Shown piece by piece: positions 7,777 through 15,675 of a DNA stretch of 34,671 bases (its first letter is position 1; every line of letters begins with the position of its first letter). Location: the NCBI GenBank assembly GCA_018436785.1, contig JAHDKR010000225.1, forward strand, positions 1 to 34,671. The letters run 5' to 3'. Under the pieces are notes generated by a model that saw only the letters and a list, made by a program, of their open reading frames with translations, searched no databases and had not been told where the DNA came from. The translations under genes were made by a program, and so were the position numbers. Source of the DNA: Synergistaceae bacterium (lineage in GTDB: Bacteria; Synergistota; Synergistia; Synergistales; Aminobacteriaceae).

Positions 7777-8715
7777 TCACTGCTTCGCGGCGCCGTCCCG
7801 AGGGATGGGGCGGCAGCACTGACCCGCTTTCAGCAGCGCGCTGTCCGTGTCGTGTCCAACCCACCCGCGGAGTTCCCTCGCAAGGTCGAGTAGTTTGTCG
7901 AGGTCGATCCCCGTGTCGACGCCCATCTCATGAAGCATGTGAATCATGTCCTCGGAAGCGACGTTTCCGGAAGCGCCGGGGGCGAAGGGGCAACCGCCGA
8001 GGCCCGCAAGCGAAGCGTCGTAGCGTACGATTCCGGCCTGGAGACCGGCAAGCGTATTTGCAAGGGCCATTCCGCGCGTATTGTGGAAGTGAAGGAACCA
8101 TCGGACGTCGGGGAGCATCTCCTGCATAGAGGTTGCGAGATCGTAAACCTGCCGCGGGTTCGCCATGCCGGTGGTATCCGAAAGGGAGAGTTCGGTGATG
8201 CCGAGGTCGTGCAGACGTTCAGCTATTTCCGCAACCTTTTCGGGAGGTACCTTCCCTTCAAAGGGGCAGCCGAAGGCGGTGGAGATGGCTCCCGAAACTT
8301 CGGCTCCGTTCGAACGGGCGAACTCCGTGCAGCTTTTGAACCCGTCGATCAGTTCGGACGGTGTTTTGTTGAGGTTCGCCTTCGCATGCGATTCGCTGGC
8401 CGAAACCGTGAGCTTCACCTTGTTCACTCCCGAAGCGAGGGCGCGTTCCACTCCCTTGAGATTGGCGACAAGCGCTCGGTACTCCACACCTTCCATCCGG
8501 CGGATGGCGCGTGCTACCTCGTCGGTATCGGCCATCTGGGGAACCGCCTTTGGATTGACGTACGAGCCTATTTCCACGATCCTGACCCCGGCGTCGACGA
8601 CGCCCTCGATCAAGCGGACTTTCCGCTCCACGGAGAGCGTGGCCGGCTCGTTCTGAAGACCGTCGCGGGGGCCGACTTCACAAAAGAAAATGCTTTTGGG
8701 CAGTGTCATGGTCAT
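7777..8715 (-). CDS. Hydroxymethylglutaryl-CoA lyase family protein
   Basis: A 312-residue member of the HMG-CoA lyase family, whose members cleave 3-hydroxyacyl-CoA dicarboxylates such as HMG-CoA to acetyl-CoA and a ketoacid. Expected active-site residues are present: R17-D18 in EVGPRDGLQNE, H209 and H211 in FLHFHNTRG, and C242 in GLGGCPFAPGASGN. The ATG at 8715 is chosen because AAAGGAGGG lies seven bases upstream; a longer in-frame extension runs through the promoter. It is divergent from the TPP-enzyme gene and has its own TTGACA-17-TACTGT promoter. It may finish breakdown of the acyl-CoA made by the neighbouring acylating dehydrogenase. The exact substrate is not certain. Confidence 0.88.
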   Translation of the reverse strand: MTMTLPKSIFFCEVGPRDGLQNEPATLSVERKVRLIEGVVDAGVRIVEIGSYVNPKAVPQMADTDEVARAIRRMEGVEYRALVANLKGVERALASGVNKVKLTVSASESHAKANLNKTPSELIDGFKSCTEFARSNGAEVSGAISTAFGCPFEGKVPPEKVAEIAERLHDLGITELSLSDTTGMANPRQVYDLATSMQEMLPDVRWFLHFHNTRGMALANTLAGLQAGIVRYDASLAGLGGCPFAPGASGNVASEDMIHMLHEMGVDTGIDLDKLLDLARELRGWVGHDTDSALLKAGQCCRPIPRDGAAKQ

Positions 8716-8761
8716 TGCTATCCCTCCTTTGCATACTGATGATAAACCTCTCTCCGCGACA

Positions 8762-8790
8762 ACAGTACTCAAAAAACGAATTCCTGTCAA
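8762..8790 (-). promoter_or_regulatory. Promoter of the HMG-CoA lyase gene
   Basis: On the minus strand TTGACA (8790-8785) and TACTGT (8767-8762) are 17 nt apart, about 40 nt before the ribosome site. This is a good sigma-70-type promoter in the 327-nt divergent region between 8716 and 9042. Confidence 0.68.
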
Positions 8791-8801
8791 ACGGTTTATA
8801 T

Positions 8802-8817
8802 TTCCGTTCAATGGGAA
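8802..8817 (+). promoter_or_regulatory. Candidate regulator site D
   Basis: TTCCGTTCAATGGGAA lies just upstream of the -35 box of the minus-strand promoter and about 70 nt upstream of the rightward -35 box. It agrees with site C at 15 of 18 positions when one flanking base on each side is counted. This upstream placement differs from the other three sites and would suit activation of the lyase gene or cooperation with site C. Confidence 0.5.
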
Positions 8818-8888
8818 TTCGAAGTGATGGAGAAGCGCCGATACAACGAAGGTGTTTTCCGGGTGACAGAAAAAAAGAAGAGGAAGTA

Positions 8889-8918
8889 TTGACAAAGGCG
8901 ACGGCGATAGATTATTGT
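8889..8918 (+). promoter_or_regulatory. Promoter of the TPP enzyme / TTT gene cluster
   Basis: TTGACA at 8889-8894 and TATTGT at 8913-8918 are separated by 18 nt, with a start near 8925. It probably drives the TPP-enzyme gene and the downstream rightward genes. Confidence 0.72.
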
Positions 8919-8946
8919 GTACTCATTTCTTTGAGATGGTTTTTGT

Positions 8947-8962
8947 TTCCGTTCTACGGGAT
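8947..8962 (+). promoter_or_regulatory. Candidate regulator site C
   Basis: TTCCGTTCTACGGGAT lies about 23-38 nt after the predicted transcription start, the same placement as site B. CCGT and ACGG form perfect inner arms. See sites A, B and D for the shared pattern. Confidence 0.55.
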
Positions 8963-9042
8963 TTTCTACTCTCAATCGTACGGGGAATTCAGCATCATAA
9001 AAACGGTTGATTGCGAACTTTTCAACGGAGGTGCGGAAGGAT

Positions 9043-10842
9043 ATGCGTAAAGACCTGGTAGCGTTTCAGCTCGTGAAGTTTTTGGAGGCCCGGGGGGTGG
9101 AGAAGGTCTTCGGTCTCTGCGGGCACACTGTCATCGGTTTTCTGGACGCTCTGAAAGAGAGCAAAATTACGTTCATTACGGTACGCCATGAACAGATCGC
9201 CGCGCATGCGGCCGACGGCTATGCGCGCGGGAAGGGGTGCCGGGTTCCGGGCGTTCTGCTGACGCACCTGGGGCCGGGGCTGGCCGACGCGACGACCGGC
9301 GTCGCGGAAGCGGGGCTCAACTCTATCCCTATGGTCGTCATCGCAGGCGACGTCCCCAGTTGCTATTTCGGCCGTCATCCCCACCAGGAGGTTAACCTCC
9401 ATGCGGATGCCAGCCAGTACGAGATCTACAGGCCGTTTGTGAAGCGCGCCTGGAGGGTGGACAGACCGGAGCTGCTTCCCGAGGTGATGGACAAGGCGTT
9501 CCGTCTCGCCGTCACAGGACGTCCGGGACCGGTTCTCGTCTCCGTGCCGATGGACATCTTCTCGATGGAGATCGATACCCGATTCTTCGAGCAGCGGATG
9601 CACAATATGCCGCTTCTCCCCAGGCCGGGGCTCGACGTGAAGACAGCGGAGGATATCGCCGCGCTCCTCGCCGAGGCGAAGAGTCCGGTGCTCTACCCGG
9701 GGGGCGGCGTTATCTCTTCTGGTGCGGCGTCCGCGTTGACGGAGCTCGCAACATTTCTTGAGATACCGGTGCTCTATACGCTCATGGGCAAAGGCTCCAT
9801 TCCGGACGATCATCCGCTGGCCGTAGGCATGACCGGTTTCTGGGGGACGGAGTTCAACAATAGCGCCGCGATGAAGGCGGACGTGATGATGGCGGTCGGT
9901 ACGAGGCTTTCGGAGGCGGATTGCAGCTCGTGGTACTTCGGCGAGACCTTCGACGTGCCCCCGACGAAGCTTATTCATATCGACATCAACCAGGAGGAGA
10001 TCGGCCGTAACTACACTACGGAGATCGGCGCGGTGTGCGACGCGAAGATGGCCCTCGACGCTATCCTTGCCGCTGCGAAGCGGAAGTATCCGAACGGCGT
10101 GAAACGCCCGGAGTTAATCGGAGAAATCGCCGAAGCCAAGGCCGCGTACCGTGCGACGATCGCAGAGGCGCAGAAGTCGGATCAGTTCCCGATGCGGCCG
10201 GAGCGCATCCTGGCGGATCTTCGGGAAGCGCTTCCCCGAGACGGCTTCGTGGTGGCGGACGTCGGCTGGAATAAGAACGGCGTCGGGCAGCAGTTCGATA
10301 TTTACGAACCGGGAACCTTTGTCGCACCCGGCGGTTTGGCGACTATGGGGTACGGTCCCTCGGCGGCGCTCGGCGTAAAGGTCGCCTGCCCTGACAGAAA
10401 GGTCGTCGCGCTCATCGGCGACGGGGGTATGGGAGCGAACGTCTCGCCGTTTGCAACCGCGGCGGTGGAGAATATCGGCGTTGTCTGGGTTGTGATGAAC
10501 AACTGCGCCTTCGGTACGATCGCCGGCCTTGAGAGACAGCACTACGATCATGAGTTCGGCACGCTCTTCGAGCGCGAAGGCAAGCCGTACAGCCCTGATT
10601 TCGCCGCCATTGCGAGGGCGTACGGCATCGACGGATATACGGTCGAGCGGGCGGAGGATTTCAAGCCGATGCTGGAAAAGGCGCTCGCTTCCAACAAACC
10701 CTGCGTCCTCGACGTCCGGATGGAAAACGCTCCCGTGGTGACGAAGGGGTGCTGGAACATCAACGATATTTTTAGAAAGCGCGGCGAGGAGAAACCGTGG
10801 AGGGTATGGTCCTGGGAGGAGATCGAGCCGTGGAGGATGTAG
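9043..10842 (+). CDS. Thiamine pyrophosphate enzyme, acetolactate synthase-like
   Basis: A 599-residue three-domain TPP enzyme of the acetolactate synthase/2-oxoacid decarboxylase superfamily. Residues 1-170 are the pyrimidine-binding domain with the cofactor-activating glutamate E50 in RHEQIAAHAADGYAR. The middle domain spans about 190-330. The C-terminal pyrophosphate domain has the metal motif G459-D-G461 with N486-N487 27 residues later. The ATG at 9043 follows GGAGG and GGAAGG; an in-frame ATG at 9007 lacks a site. The next gene is a CoA-acylating aldehyde dehydrogenase, so cleavage or decarboxylation giving an aldehyde is a natural reading. No regulatory subunit of acetolactate synthase and no ilv genes are nearby, which argues against a role in valine synthesis. 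Substrate unknown. Confidence 0.85.
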   Translation: MRKDLVAFQLVKFLEARGVEKVFGLCGHTVIGFLDALKESKITFITVRHEQIAAHAADGYARGKGCRVPGVLLTHLGPGLADATTGVAEAGLNSIPMVVIAGDVPSCYFGRHPHQEVNLHADASQYEIYRPFVKRAWRVDRPELLPEVMDKAFRLAVTGRPGPVLVSVPMDIFSMEIDTRFFEQRMHNMPLLPRPGLDVKTAEDIAALLAEAKSPVLYPGGGVISSGAASALTELATFLEIPVLYTLMGKGSIPDDHPLAVGMTGFWGTEFNNSAAMKADVMMAVGTRLSEADCSSWYFGETFDVPPTKLIHIDINQEEIGRNYTTEIGAVCDAKMALDAILAAAKRKYPNGVKRPELIGEIAEAKAAYRATIAEAQKSDQFPMRPERILADLREALPRDGFVVADVGWNKNGVGQQFDIYEPGTFVAPGGLATMGYGPSAALGVKVACPDRKVVALIGDGGMGANVSPFATAAVENIGVVWVVMNNCAFGTIAGLERQHYDHEFGTLFEREGKPYSPDFAAIARAYGIDGYTVERAEDFKPMLEKALASNKPCVLDVRMENAPVVTKGCWNINDIFRKRGEEKPWRVWSWEEIEPWRM

Positions 10843-10920
10843 ACCGGCAAGCGACCACGGCAAATTTCGAGCTGTACGCCGGACTGAACGCGGCGAATGG
10901 AAGAAGGAGATGACGATGCT

Positions 10921-12342
10921 ATGGCGAAAAAAGAACTGACCGAAGCGCAGCGACAGACTCTGGAGACGGTCTTCGCGAGAGCGCGCGCGGCGGAGAAGAT
11001 CATAGAAAACTACGACCAGGAGCGTGTGGACAGGATGTGTCGCTGCATTGCCTGGGCGGCGGCCAATCCTCGCACCTTCGACCGATTCTGCAAGATGGGT
11101 GTGGAGGAGAGCGGCGCGGGAGATTGGAGCGGCCGCTACGGAAAGAGGCACAAGATCCTCGGGGTGCTGCGCGACGCATTGCGCCAGAAGAGCGTCGGGA
11201 TCGTCGAAGTCAACCCTGAGAAAGGACTGGTCCGTTACGGAAAGCCCGCGGGCCTGATCACATCCCTGATTCCGATGACGAATCCTGAATTGACGCCCAT
11301 CGTCACGGCGATTTACGCGCTGAAAGCTCGGGATGTGGTCGTCTTCTCTCCGCACCCCAGAACCAGAAAGACGACGTTCGAGGTTGTCGAGAGCATGCGC
11401 CAAGGTCTGAAGTCGATCGGCGAACCCGAGGATTTTCTCCAGTGCATCACCGAGGTCAATATGACTATTGTGGAGGAGCTCATGAAGATGGGCGACCTTG
11501 TCATGGCGACGGGAGGGCTCGCGATGAGCAGGGCCGCCCATAGCTCCGGAAAGCCCGCCTACTGCTCGGGGGCCGGGAATGCGACGATGATCTTCGATGA
11601 AACAGCCGACGTTGAAGAAGCGGCACGGAACACGCGCATCAGCAAGACGTCCGACTTCGGTTCCGGCTGTTCTGCGGACGGCAACCTGGTCATCCACGGC
11701 TCCATCTACGAGAAGATGGTGGCGCAGCTCGTCAAGGAGGGTGGCTATCTCGCCAACGACGAGGAGCGGGAGAAACTGAAGAAGGCGATGTGGGACGACG
11801 AAGGACACCGGATTGTAGAGACGGTTGCGGTCGCTCCTCAGAAGCTCTGCAAGGCCGCCGGGTTCGAGATACCCGAGGACAGGAAGTTCGTCATGGTCGT
11901 AGGGGAGGGGATCGGCAAGGAGTTCCCCTTCTCCGGGGAGAAGCTCACGACGCTGCTTGCGCTCTACAGGTACGAGGGGGAGTTCGAGAATGCGCTGAAG
12001 ATGATCGACGAGATCTACAAGGTCGGCGGGCGGGGACACTCCTGCGGTATTTACAGCTTCAACGAGGAGCACATCCACGCGCTGGCTCTCAGAGCGCCCG
12101 TCACCCGTATCATGGTCCGGCAGCCGCAGTCGAAGGCGAACGCGGGAAGCGCCAACAACGGAATGCCCATGACGTCGAGCATGGGGTGCGGCACCTGGGG
12201 CGGAAACCAGGTTTCGGAGAACATTGCACTGAAACACTACATGAACAGCACATGGGTTGCGAAGCCGATTTTGACGGATGCTCCCTCTGAAGAGGTGCTC
12301 TTCGGCGAGTTCTACGATCCTTCGAACACACGGGAGGGGTAG
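10921..12342 (+). CDS. CoA-acylating aldehyde dehydrogenase (EutE/SauS-type)
   Basis: A 473-residue aldehyde dehydrogenase of the acylating class also seen in EutE, the N-terminal half of AdhE, and the sulfoacetaldehyde dehydrogenase SauS. Features are PAGLITSLIPMTNPELTP in the cofactor domain, the catalytic cysteine C250 in SDFGSGCSADG, and the C-terminal SSMGCGTWGGNQVSEN segment, comparable to the glycine-rich motif in AdhE-type enzymes. It should convert an aldehyde, NAD(P)+ and CoA to acyl-CoA. ATG 10921 follows AAGGAG at 10904-10909; ATG 10897 is a weaker alternative. It is 78 nt after the TPP-enzyme gene, suggesting that the two act in sequence. The real aldehyde cannot be named; sulfoacetaldehyde is only one option. 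Confidence 0.83.
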   Translation: MAKKELTEAQRQTLETVFARARAAEKIIENYDQERVDRMCRCIAWAAANPRTFDRFCKMGVEESGAGDWSGRYGKRHKILGVLRDALRQKSVGIVEVNPEKGLVRYGKPAGLITSLIPMTNPELTPIVTAIYALKARDVVVFSPHPRTRKTTFEVVESMRQGLKSIGEPEDFLQCITEVNMTIVEELMKMGDLVMATGGLAMSRAAHSSGKPAYCSGAGNATMIFDETADVEEAARNTRISKTSDFGSGCSADGNLVIHGSIYEKMVAQLVKEGGYLANDEEREKLKKAMWDDEGHRIVETVAVAPQKLCKAAGFEIPEDRKFVMVVGEGIGKEFPFSGEKLTTLLALYRYEGEFENALKMIDEIYKVGGRGHSCGIYSFNEEHIHALALRAPVTRIMVRQPQSKANAGSANNGMPMTSSMGCGTWGGNQVSENIALKHYMNSTWVAKPILTDAPSEEVLFGEFYDPSNTREG

Positions 12343-12345
12343 CTT

Positions 12346-12373
12346 CTTTCCACAGCGCGAACGCTTCGGAAAG
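12346..12373 (+). other. Hairpin between aldehyde dehydrogenase and tctC
   Basis: CTTTCC and GGAAAG form the base of a stem whose inner part is GCG/CGC around CGAA. No T tract follows, so this is a spacer or processing hairpin rather than a clear terminator. Confidence 0.35.
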
Positions 12374-12435
12374 CAGACCCGGCTCTTCGGATTCGTGAAT
12401 GCACCGCATACTGTACAGCGAGGAGGAATTGTGCG

Positions 12436-13437
12436 ATGAGGAAGTTCGGTATTGTGTGTCTTTCGGTCGTCTTGCTATTGGGGGTCGCGTGCGCGGGATT
12501 CGCAGCCTATCCGGAGAAGAATCTCCAGGGGCTCATCATGTGGGGAGCGGGGGGCGGCACGGATAATTTCGCCCGGGCCGTAACCCCGCTCGTCGAGAAA
12601 CATCTGGGACAGACGGTCATTCTGCAGAACAGGACGGGAGCTTCCGGCGCGGTGGCGACCACGCTCGTGGTCAACTCTCCCGCCGACGGCTACACGCTGC
12701 TCTACGGAGCCGAGAACCCGGCGAACTACAGGGTGCTTGGGCTCTCTCCGCTGAGCTTCCACGACTTGCAGCCGATTACCATTGCCGTTGAGGGAGCGGT
12801 CGTGATTTGCGTCAACCCCGAGACTCCCTTTACCACGATGCAGGAACTTGTCGAAGGGGCAAAGGCGGAGAAAAAGATTCGTATGGCGACTTCCGGGGTC
12901 GGCGGTCTTCCCTATGTAGCGGGCGCGATGATGAAGAACATTCACGGAACGGACTTCAACTATATCCAGTTCGACGGCGACGGGCCCGGAGCGACAGCGG
13001 TCATGGGCGGCCATGCGGACGTCATGCCCCTTGCGCTCTCCACCTCGGTGGAGTACATCCGTGCCGGTCGTCTTCGCGGGCTTGCCGTGCTTACAACGAA
13101 GCGAGTTCCCCAGCTTCCTGATGTTCCTGCGATCACCGAGATCTACCCCGAGTACGAGCAGTACCTCCCCTGGGGGCCGTTCTACGGCGTATTCGTCAAG
13201 AAGGGAACGCCTGCAGATATCGTCGCGAGCTTGAGCGACGCTTTCGTCAAGGCGATGGAGGAGCCTCGTTTTGAAGAGTACGTGAAGAACTCCGGCGGAT
13301 TCAAGAACGGCTCCACAGGCGAGGATGCGGTAAACTTCCTCGTCAAGTTCGAGTCTACCGCGAGCTGGCTGATCTACAATGCCGGAGGCGCAAAACACTC
13401 TCCGGCGGAGTTCGGCATTCCCGAGCCTCAGAAGTAG
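12436..13437 (+). CDS. tctC: TTT transporter binding protein, first copy (TctC/Bug)
   Basis: A 333-residue periplasmic binding protein of the Bug/TctC family. Residues 1-23 are a signal peptide ending in GFAA. The mature part starts YPEKNLQG and has the family segments IMWGAGGGTDN, QNRTGASGAVATT and SPADGYTLL. GAGGAGG precedes the ATG. It delivers a carboxylate to the TctAB permease encoded downstream. A second copy, identical at roughly half of the positions by eye, lies after tctA, so one permease may serve two receptors. A strong hairpin follows the stop. Ligand unknown. Confidence 0.92.
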   Translation: MRKFGIVCLSVVLLLGVACAGFAAYPEKNLQGLIMWGAGGGTDNFARAVTPLVEKHLGQTVILQNRTGASGAVATTLVVNSPADGYTLLYGAENPANYRVLGLSPLSFHDLQPITIAVEGAVVICVNPETPFTTMQELVEGAKAEKKIRMATSGVGGLPYVAGAMMKNIHGTDFNYIQFDGDGPGATAVMGGHADVMPLALSTSVEYIRAGRLRGLAVLTTKRVPQLPDVPAITEIYPEYEQYLPWGPFYGVFVKKGTPADIVASLSDAFVKAMEEPRFEEYVKNSGGFKNGSTGEDAVNFLVKFESTASWLIYNAGGAKHSPAEFGIPEPQK

Positions 13438-13453
13438 CACGATCTCTTTTTAA

Positions 13454-13493
13454 GCGGCGGAGGAAAACTATCCGGTCAGCGCACCTCCGCCGC
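13454..13493 (+). repeat. Perfect 10-bp hairpin between tctC and tctB
   Basis: GCGGCGGAGG (13454-13463) and CCTCCGCCGC (13484-13493) are exact complements with a 20-nt loop. The following GTTTCTGG is not a real T tract. As after dctP, this probably shields the binding-protein mRNA or reduces read-through to the membrane subunits. Confidence 0.75.
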
Positions 13494-13539
13494 GTTTCTG
13501 GAACCACTTTGTACAGCAATGGAAGGAAGTGAGTACCTC

Positions 13540-14055
13540 ATGGACGATCCTAAAGGGAGCACAGCGGGAGCGGCTGTAGCGGCGAAAGATCTCTCCGTGT
13601 ACGTGCCGGAAGCCAAAAGAAAACCGGGAGAGATTGGAATAACAGTCATCACGTTTCTCCTCGGCGCTTTCGGATACTACTTCGCGCTGGACATGACCAG
13701 CGGGGAGTACTCTTCTCCATCCGTCTTCCCGAAATTCGCGTCGACGCTGATCATGGCGTGTTCGGCGGTCAATTTCTGGAAAGCGGTCCGGCGGGAGCGC
13801 CCCGACGCTTCCGCTCCGTCCTTGGCGCAGTACCTTCTGCCCATGGACGTGCTTGTCGTGCTGTCGCTCCTGGTCATCTACTGCGTGGCGCTCCCGCATC
13901 TGCGGTTTATCGGCTCATCCTACGCATTCATGGTCGCGGGGATGGTCTACCTTCAGAGGGGGAAGCACATCGTCAGGGCGCTGCTGATATCGGCAGGTTC
14001 CCTGGCCGTGCTGGTGGCGGTCTTCCGCTACCTCTTCCTCGTCATTCTTCCCTAG
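13540..14055 (+). CDS. tctB: TTT transporter small membrane subunit (TctB)
   Basis: A 171-residue membrane protein of the TctB family. A polar N-terminal stretch of about 30 residues is followed by four hydrophobic helices, with the usual FPKFASTLIM region after the first loop. ATG 13540 is preferred because GGAAGGAAG lies about 11 nt before it; ATG 13519 has no ribosome site and would add seven residues. It works with TctA as the small subunit of the cation-coupled carboxylate transporter. It lies 16 nt before tctA. Length and position between tctC and tctA make the call secure although the family is poorly conserved. Confidence 0.82.
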   Translation: MDDPKGSTAGAAVAAKDLSVYVPEAKRKPGEIGITVITFLLGAFGYYFALDMTSGEYSSPSVFPKFASTLIMACSAVNFWKAVRRERPDASAPSLAQYLLPMDVLVVLSLLVIYCVALPHLRFIGSSYAFMVAGMVYLQRGKHIVRALLISAGSLAVLVAVFRYLFLVILP

Positions 14056-14071
14056 CAAAGGGGCGACGGCA

Positions 14072-15565
14072 ATGGAACAGAACCTCCAGTATTTTCTCAT
14101 CCCCTTCTTGAACTGGGACATGATGCTCTTGATCTGGGTCGGCGTCTTTGCCGGGATTTGGGTTGGAGCAATTCCCGGTCTCTCCGTCACCATGGCGGCC
14201 TCCCTGCTTATCTCCTTCACCTTTTCCTGGGATCTGAACAACGCGCTCGCCTTGATCTGCGGTGTCTTTGTCGGCGGCGTGTACGGAGGCTCGATCACTG
14301 CGATCCTGCTGAACATTCCGGGGGCGCCTGCAGCCATAGCAACAGGTATAGAAGGATACCCCCTTGCCCAGCTTGGAGAGGCGGGGAAGGCGATCGGCTT
14401 ATGCACCACGGTCTCGGTCTTTGCGAGTTTCGTCGGTATTCTCGTGCTTGCGGTGGCGGCCCCGGTGGTCGCAAACTTTTCGCTCAAGTTCTCCCCGAGG
14501 GACTTCTTCCTTCTCGCGGTGATGGGAGTACTCCTCATAGGCAGCATCGGCGGCGGAGATCCTATCAAAGGCATCACCGCAGGCGCTATTGGCGTTCTTT
14601 TGAGCATGGTCGGCATGGACCCCTCGACCGGTGAGCTGCGCTATACCTTCGGCAATATCTACCTGATGGCCGGAATCAGTTTCGTTACCGCGATGATCGG
14701 CCTTTTCGGCGTCTCCGAGGCGTTGACGCAGTTCAGGAACGCTGGGAAAGGTTCGCCGAAGCAGAACCTTGACAAGATCATTCCGAGCTGGGCGACCTTT
14801 ATAAAATACTTGCCGCTCTCCATACGCTCTTCGCTGCTCGGCGTCTTCATCGGCGCGCTTCCTGGCACGGGCGGGGACGTCGCCGCGCTGCTCGCATACG
14901 ACCAGGCGAAGCGCTCCGTGCGTCATCCGTCCCGGCCTTTCGGCACGGGAGCGTACGAGGGCATCGTGGCCCCGGAGACGGCGAACAAGGGCGCCATAGG
15001 CGGGGCGTTCATACCTATGCTGACCCTTGGAATTCCCGGAGATGCTGTGACCGCTATCATCATCGGCGCCCTCTATATCCACGGTCTCAAGCCGGGACCG
15101 ATGCTCATGATCGAGACGCCGCATCTTTTCTGGATGATCGTGAGCTGTCTGAGTATAGCAAGCATAGCGCTGATGGTGCTCGGACTGGTGAGCGTGAAGC
15201 CCTTTTCGAAGATCATCGAGATCCCGAAATCGATTATCATGCCGGTGGTCATCATCCTCTCGGTGATCGGAACGTACGCGATTCAAAACAGCGTGGTGGA
15301 TATCTTTTATATGATCGGATTCGGTATCATCGGTTATTTCATGCGTCTTTACGGGTACGCCACGGGGCCGATGGTGCTCGGATTGATTCTCGGGCCCATG
15401 CTCGACGCGAATTACCGGCGCGCGATGCAGGGGGCGGAAAACCAACTCCTTCCGTTCTTGGAGGGATTCTTTACAAGCCCGATCAGTCTGGTGCTGACGC
15501 TCTCGATCGTTTTTTTGCTCTTTTCGCAGACGAAGACATACAGGCGTTGGCGCGGTATCTCCTAA
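14072..15565 (+). CDS. tctA: TTT transporter large membrane subunit (TctA)
   Basis: A 497-residue integral membrane protein, normal length for TctA. Signature segments include GAIPGLSVTMAASLL near residue 32, GGVYGGSITAILLNIPGAP near residue 67, ALPGTGGDVAALLAYDQAK near residue 263 and LGIPGDAVTAIIIGAL near residue 318. These repeated glycine/proline motifs mark the two halves of the family. It is the main channel for tricarboxylate-type substrates bound by TctC. AAAGGGG precedes the ATG. Confidence 0.95.
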   Translation: MEQNLQYFLIPFLNWDMMLLIWVGVFAGIWVGAIPGLSVTMAASLLISFTFSWDLNNALALICGVFVGGVYGGSITAILLNIPGAPAAIATGIEGYPLAQLGEAGKAIGLCTTVSVFASFVGILVLAVAAPVVANFSLKFSPRDFFLLAVMGVLLIGSIGGGDPIKGITAGAIGVLLSMVGMDPSTGELRYTFGNIYLMAGISFVTAMIGLFGVSEALTQFRNAGKGSPKQNLDKIIPSWATFIKYLPLSIRSSLLGVFIGALPGTGGDVAALLAYDQAKRSVRHPSRPFGTGAYEGIVAPETANKGAIGGAFIPMLTLGIPGDAVTAIIIGALYIHGLKPGPMLMIETPHLFWMIVSCLSIASIALMVLGLVSVKPFSKIIEIPKSIIMPVVIILSVIGTYAIQNSVVDIFYMIGFGIIGYFMRLYGYATGPMVLGLILGPMLDANYRRAMQGAENQLLPFLEGFFTSPISLVLTLSIVFLLFSQTKTYRRWRGIS

Positions 15566-15675
15566 TCAGGCGCCCTGTTTCCCGGAAGAACGTACGGAGC
15601 GAAGGTCTCGTCCCGATCTTTATTCAAACTGGTTGTTGAAATGCTGTGCACACTTATCACAAGGAGGAGTTATCA

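Noticed and set aside
10114..12237. A 707-codon open frame on the minus strand
   Set aside because: It is antisense to the clearly conserved TPP-enzyme and aldehyde dehydrogenase genes, is rich in Arg/His in the manner of shadow frames in GC-rich DNA, and has no recognisable domain.
12346..12373. Hairpin after the aldehyde dehydrogenase as a terminator splitting the cluster
   Set aside because: There is no T tract and the stem is interrupted; the next gene follows with a good ribosome site.
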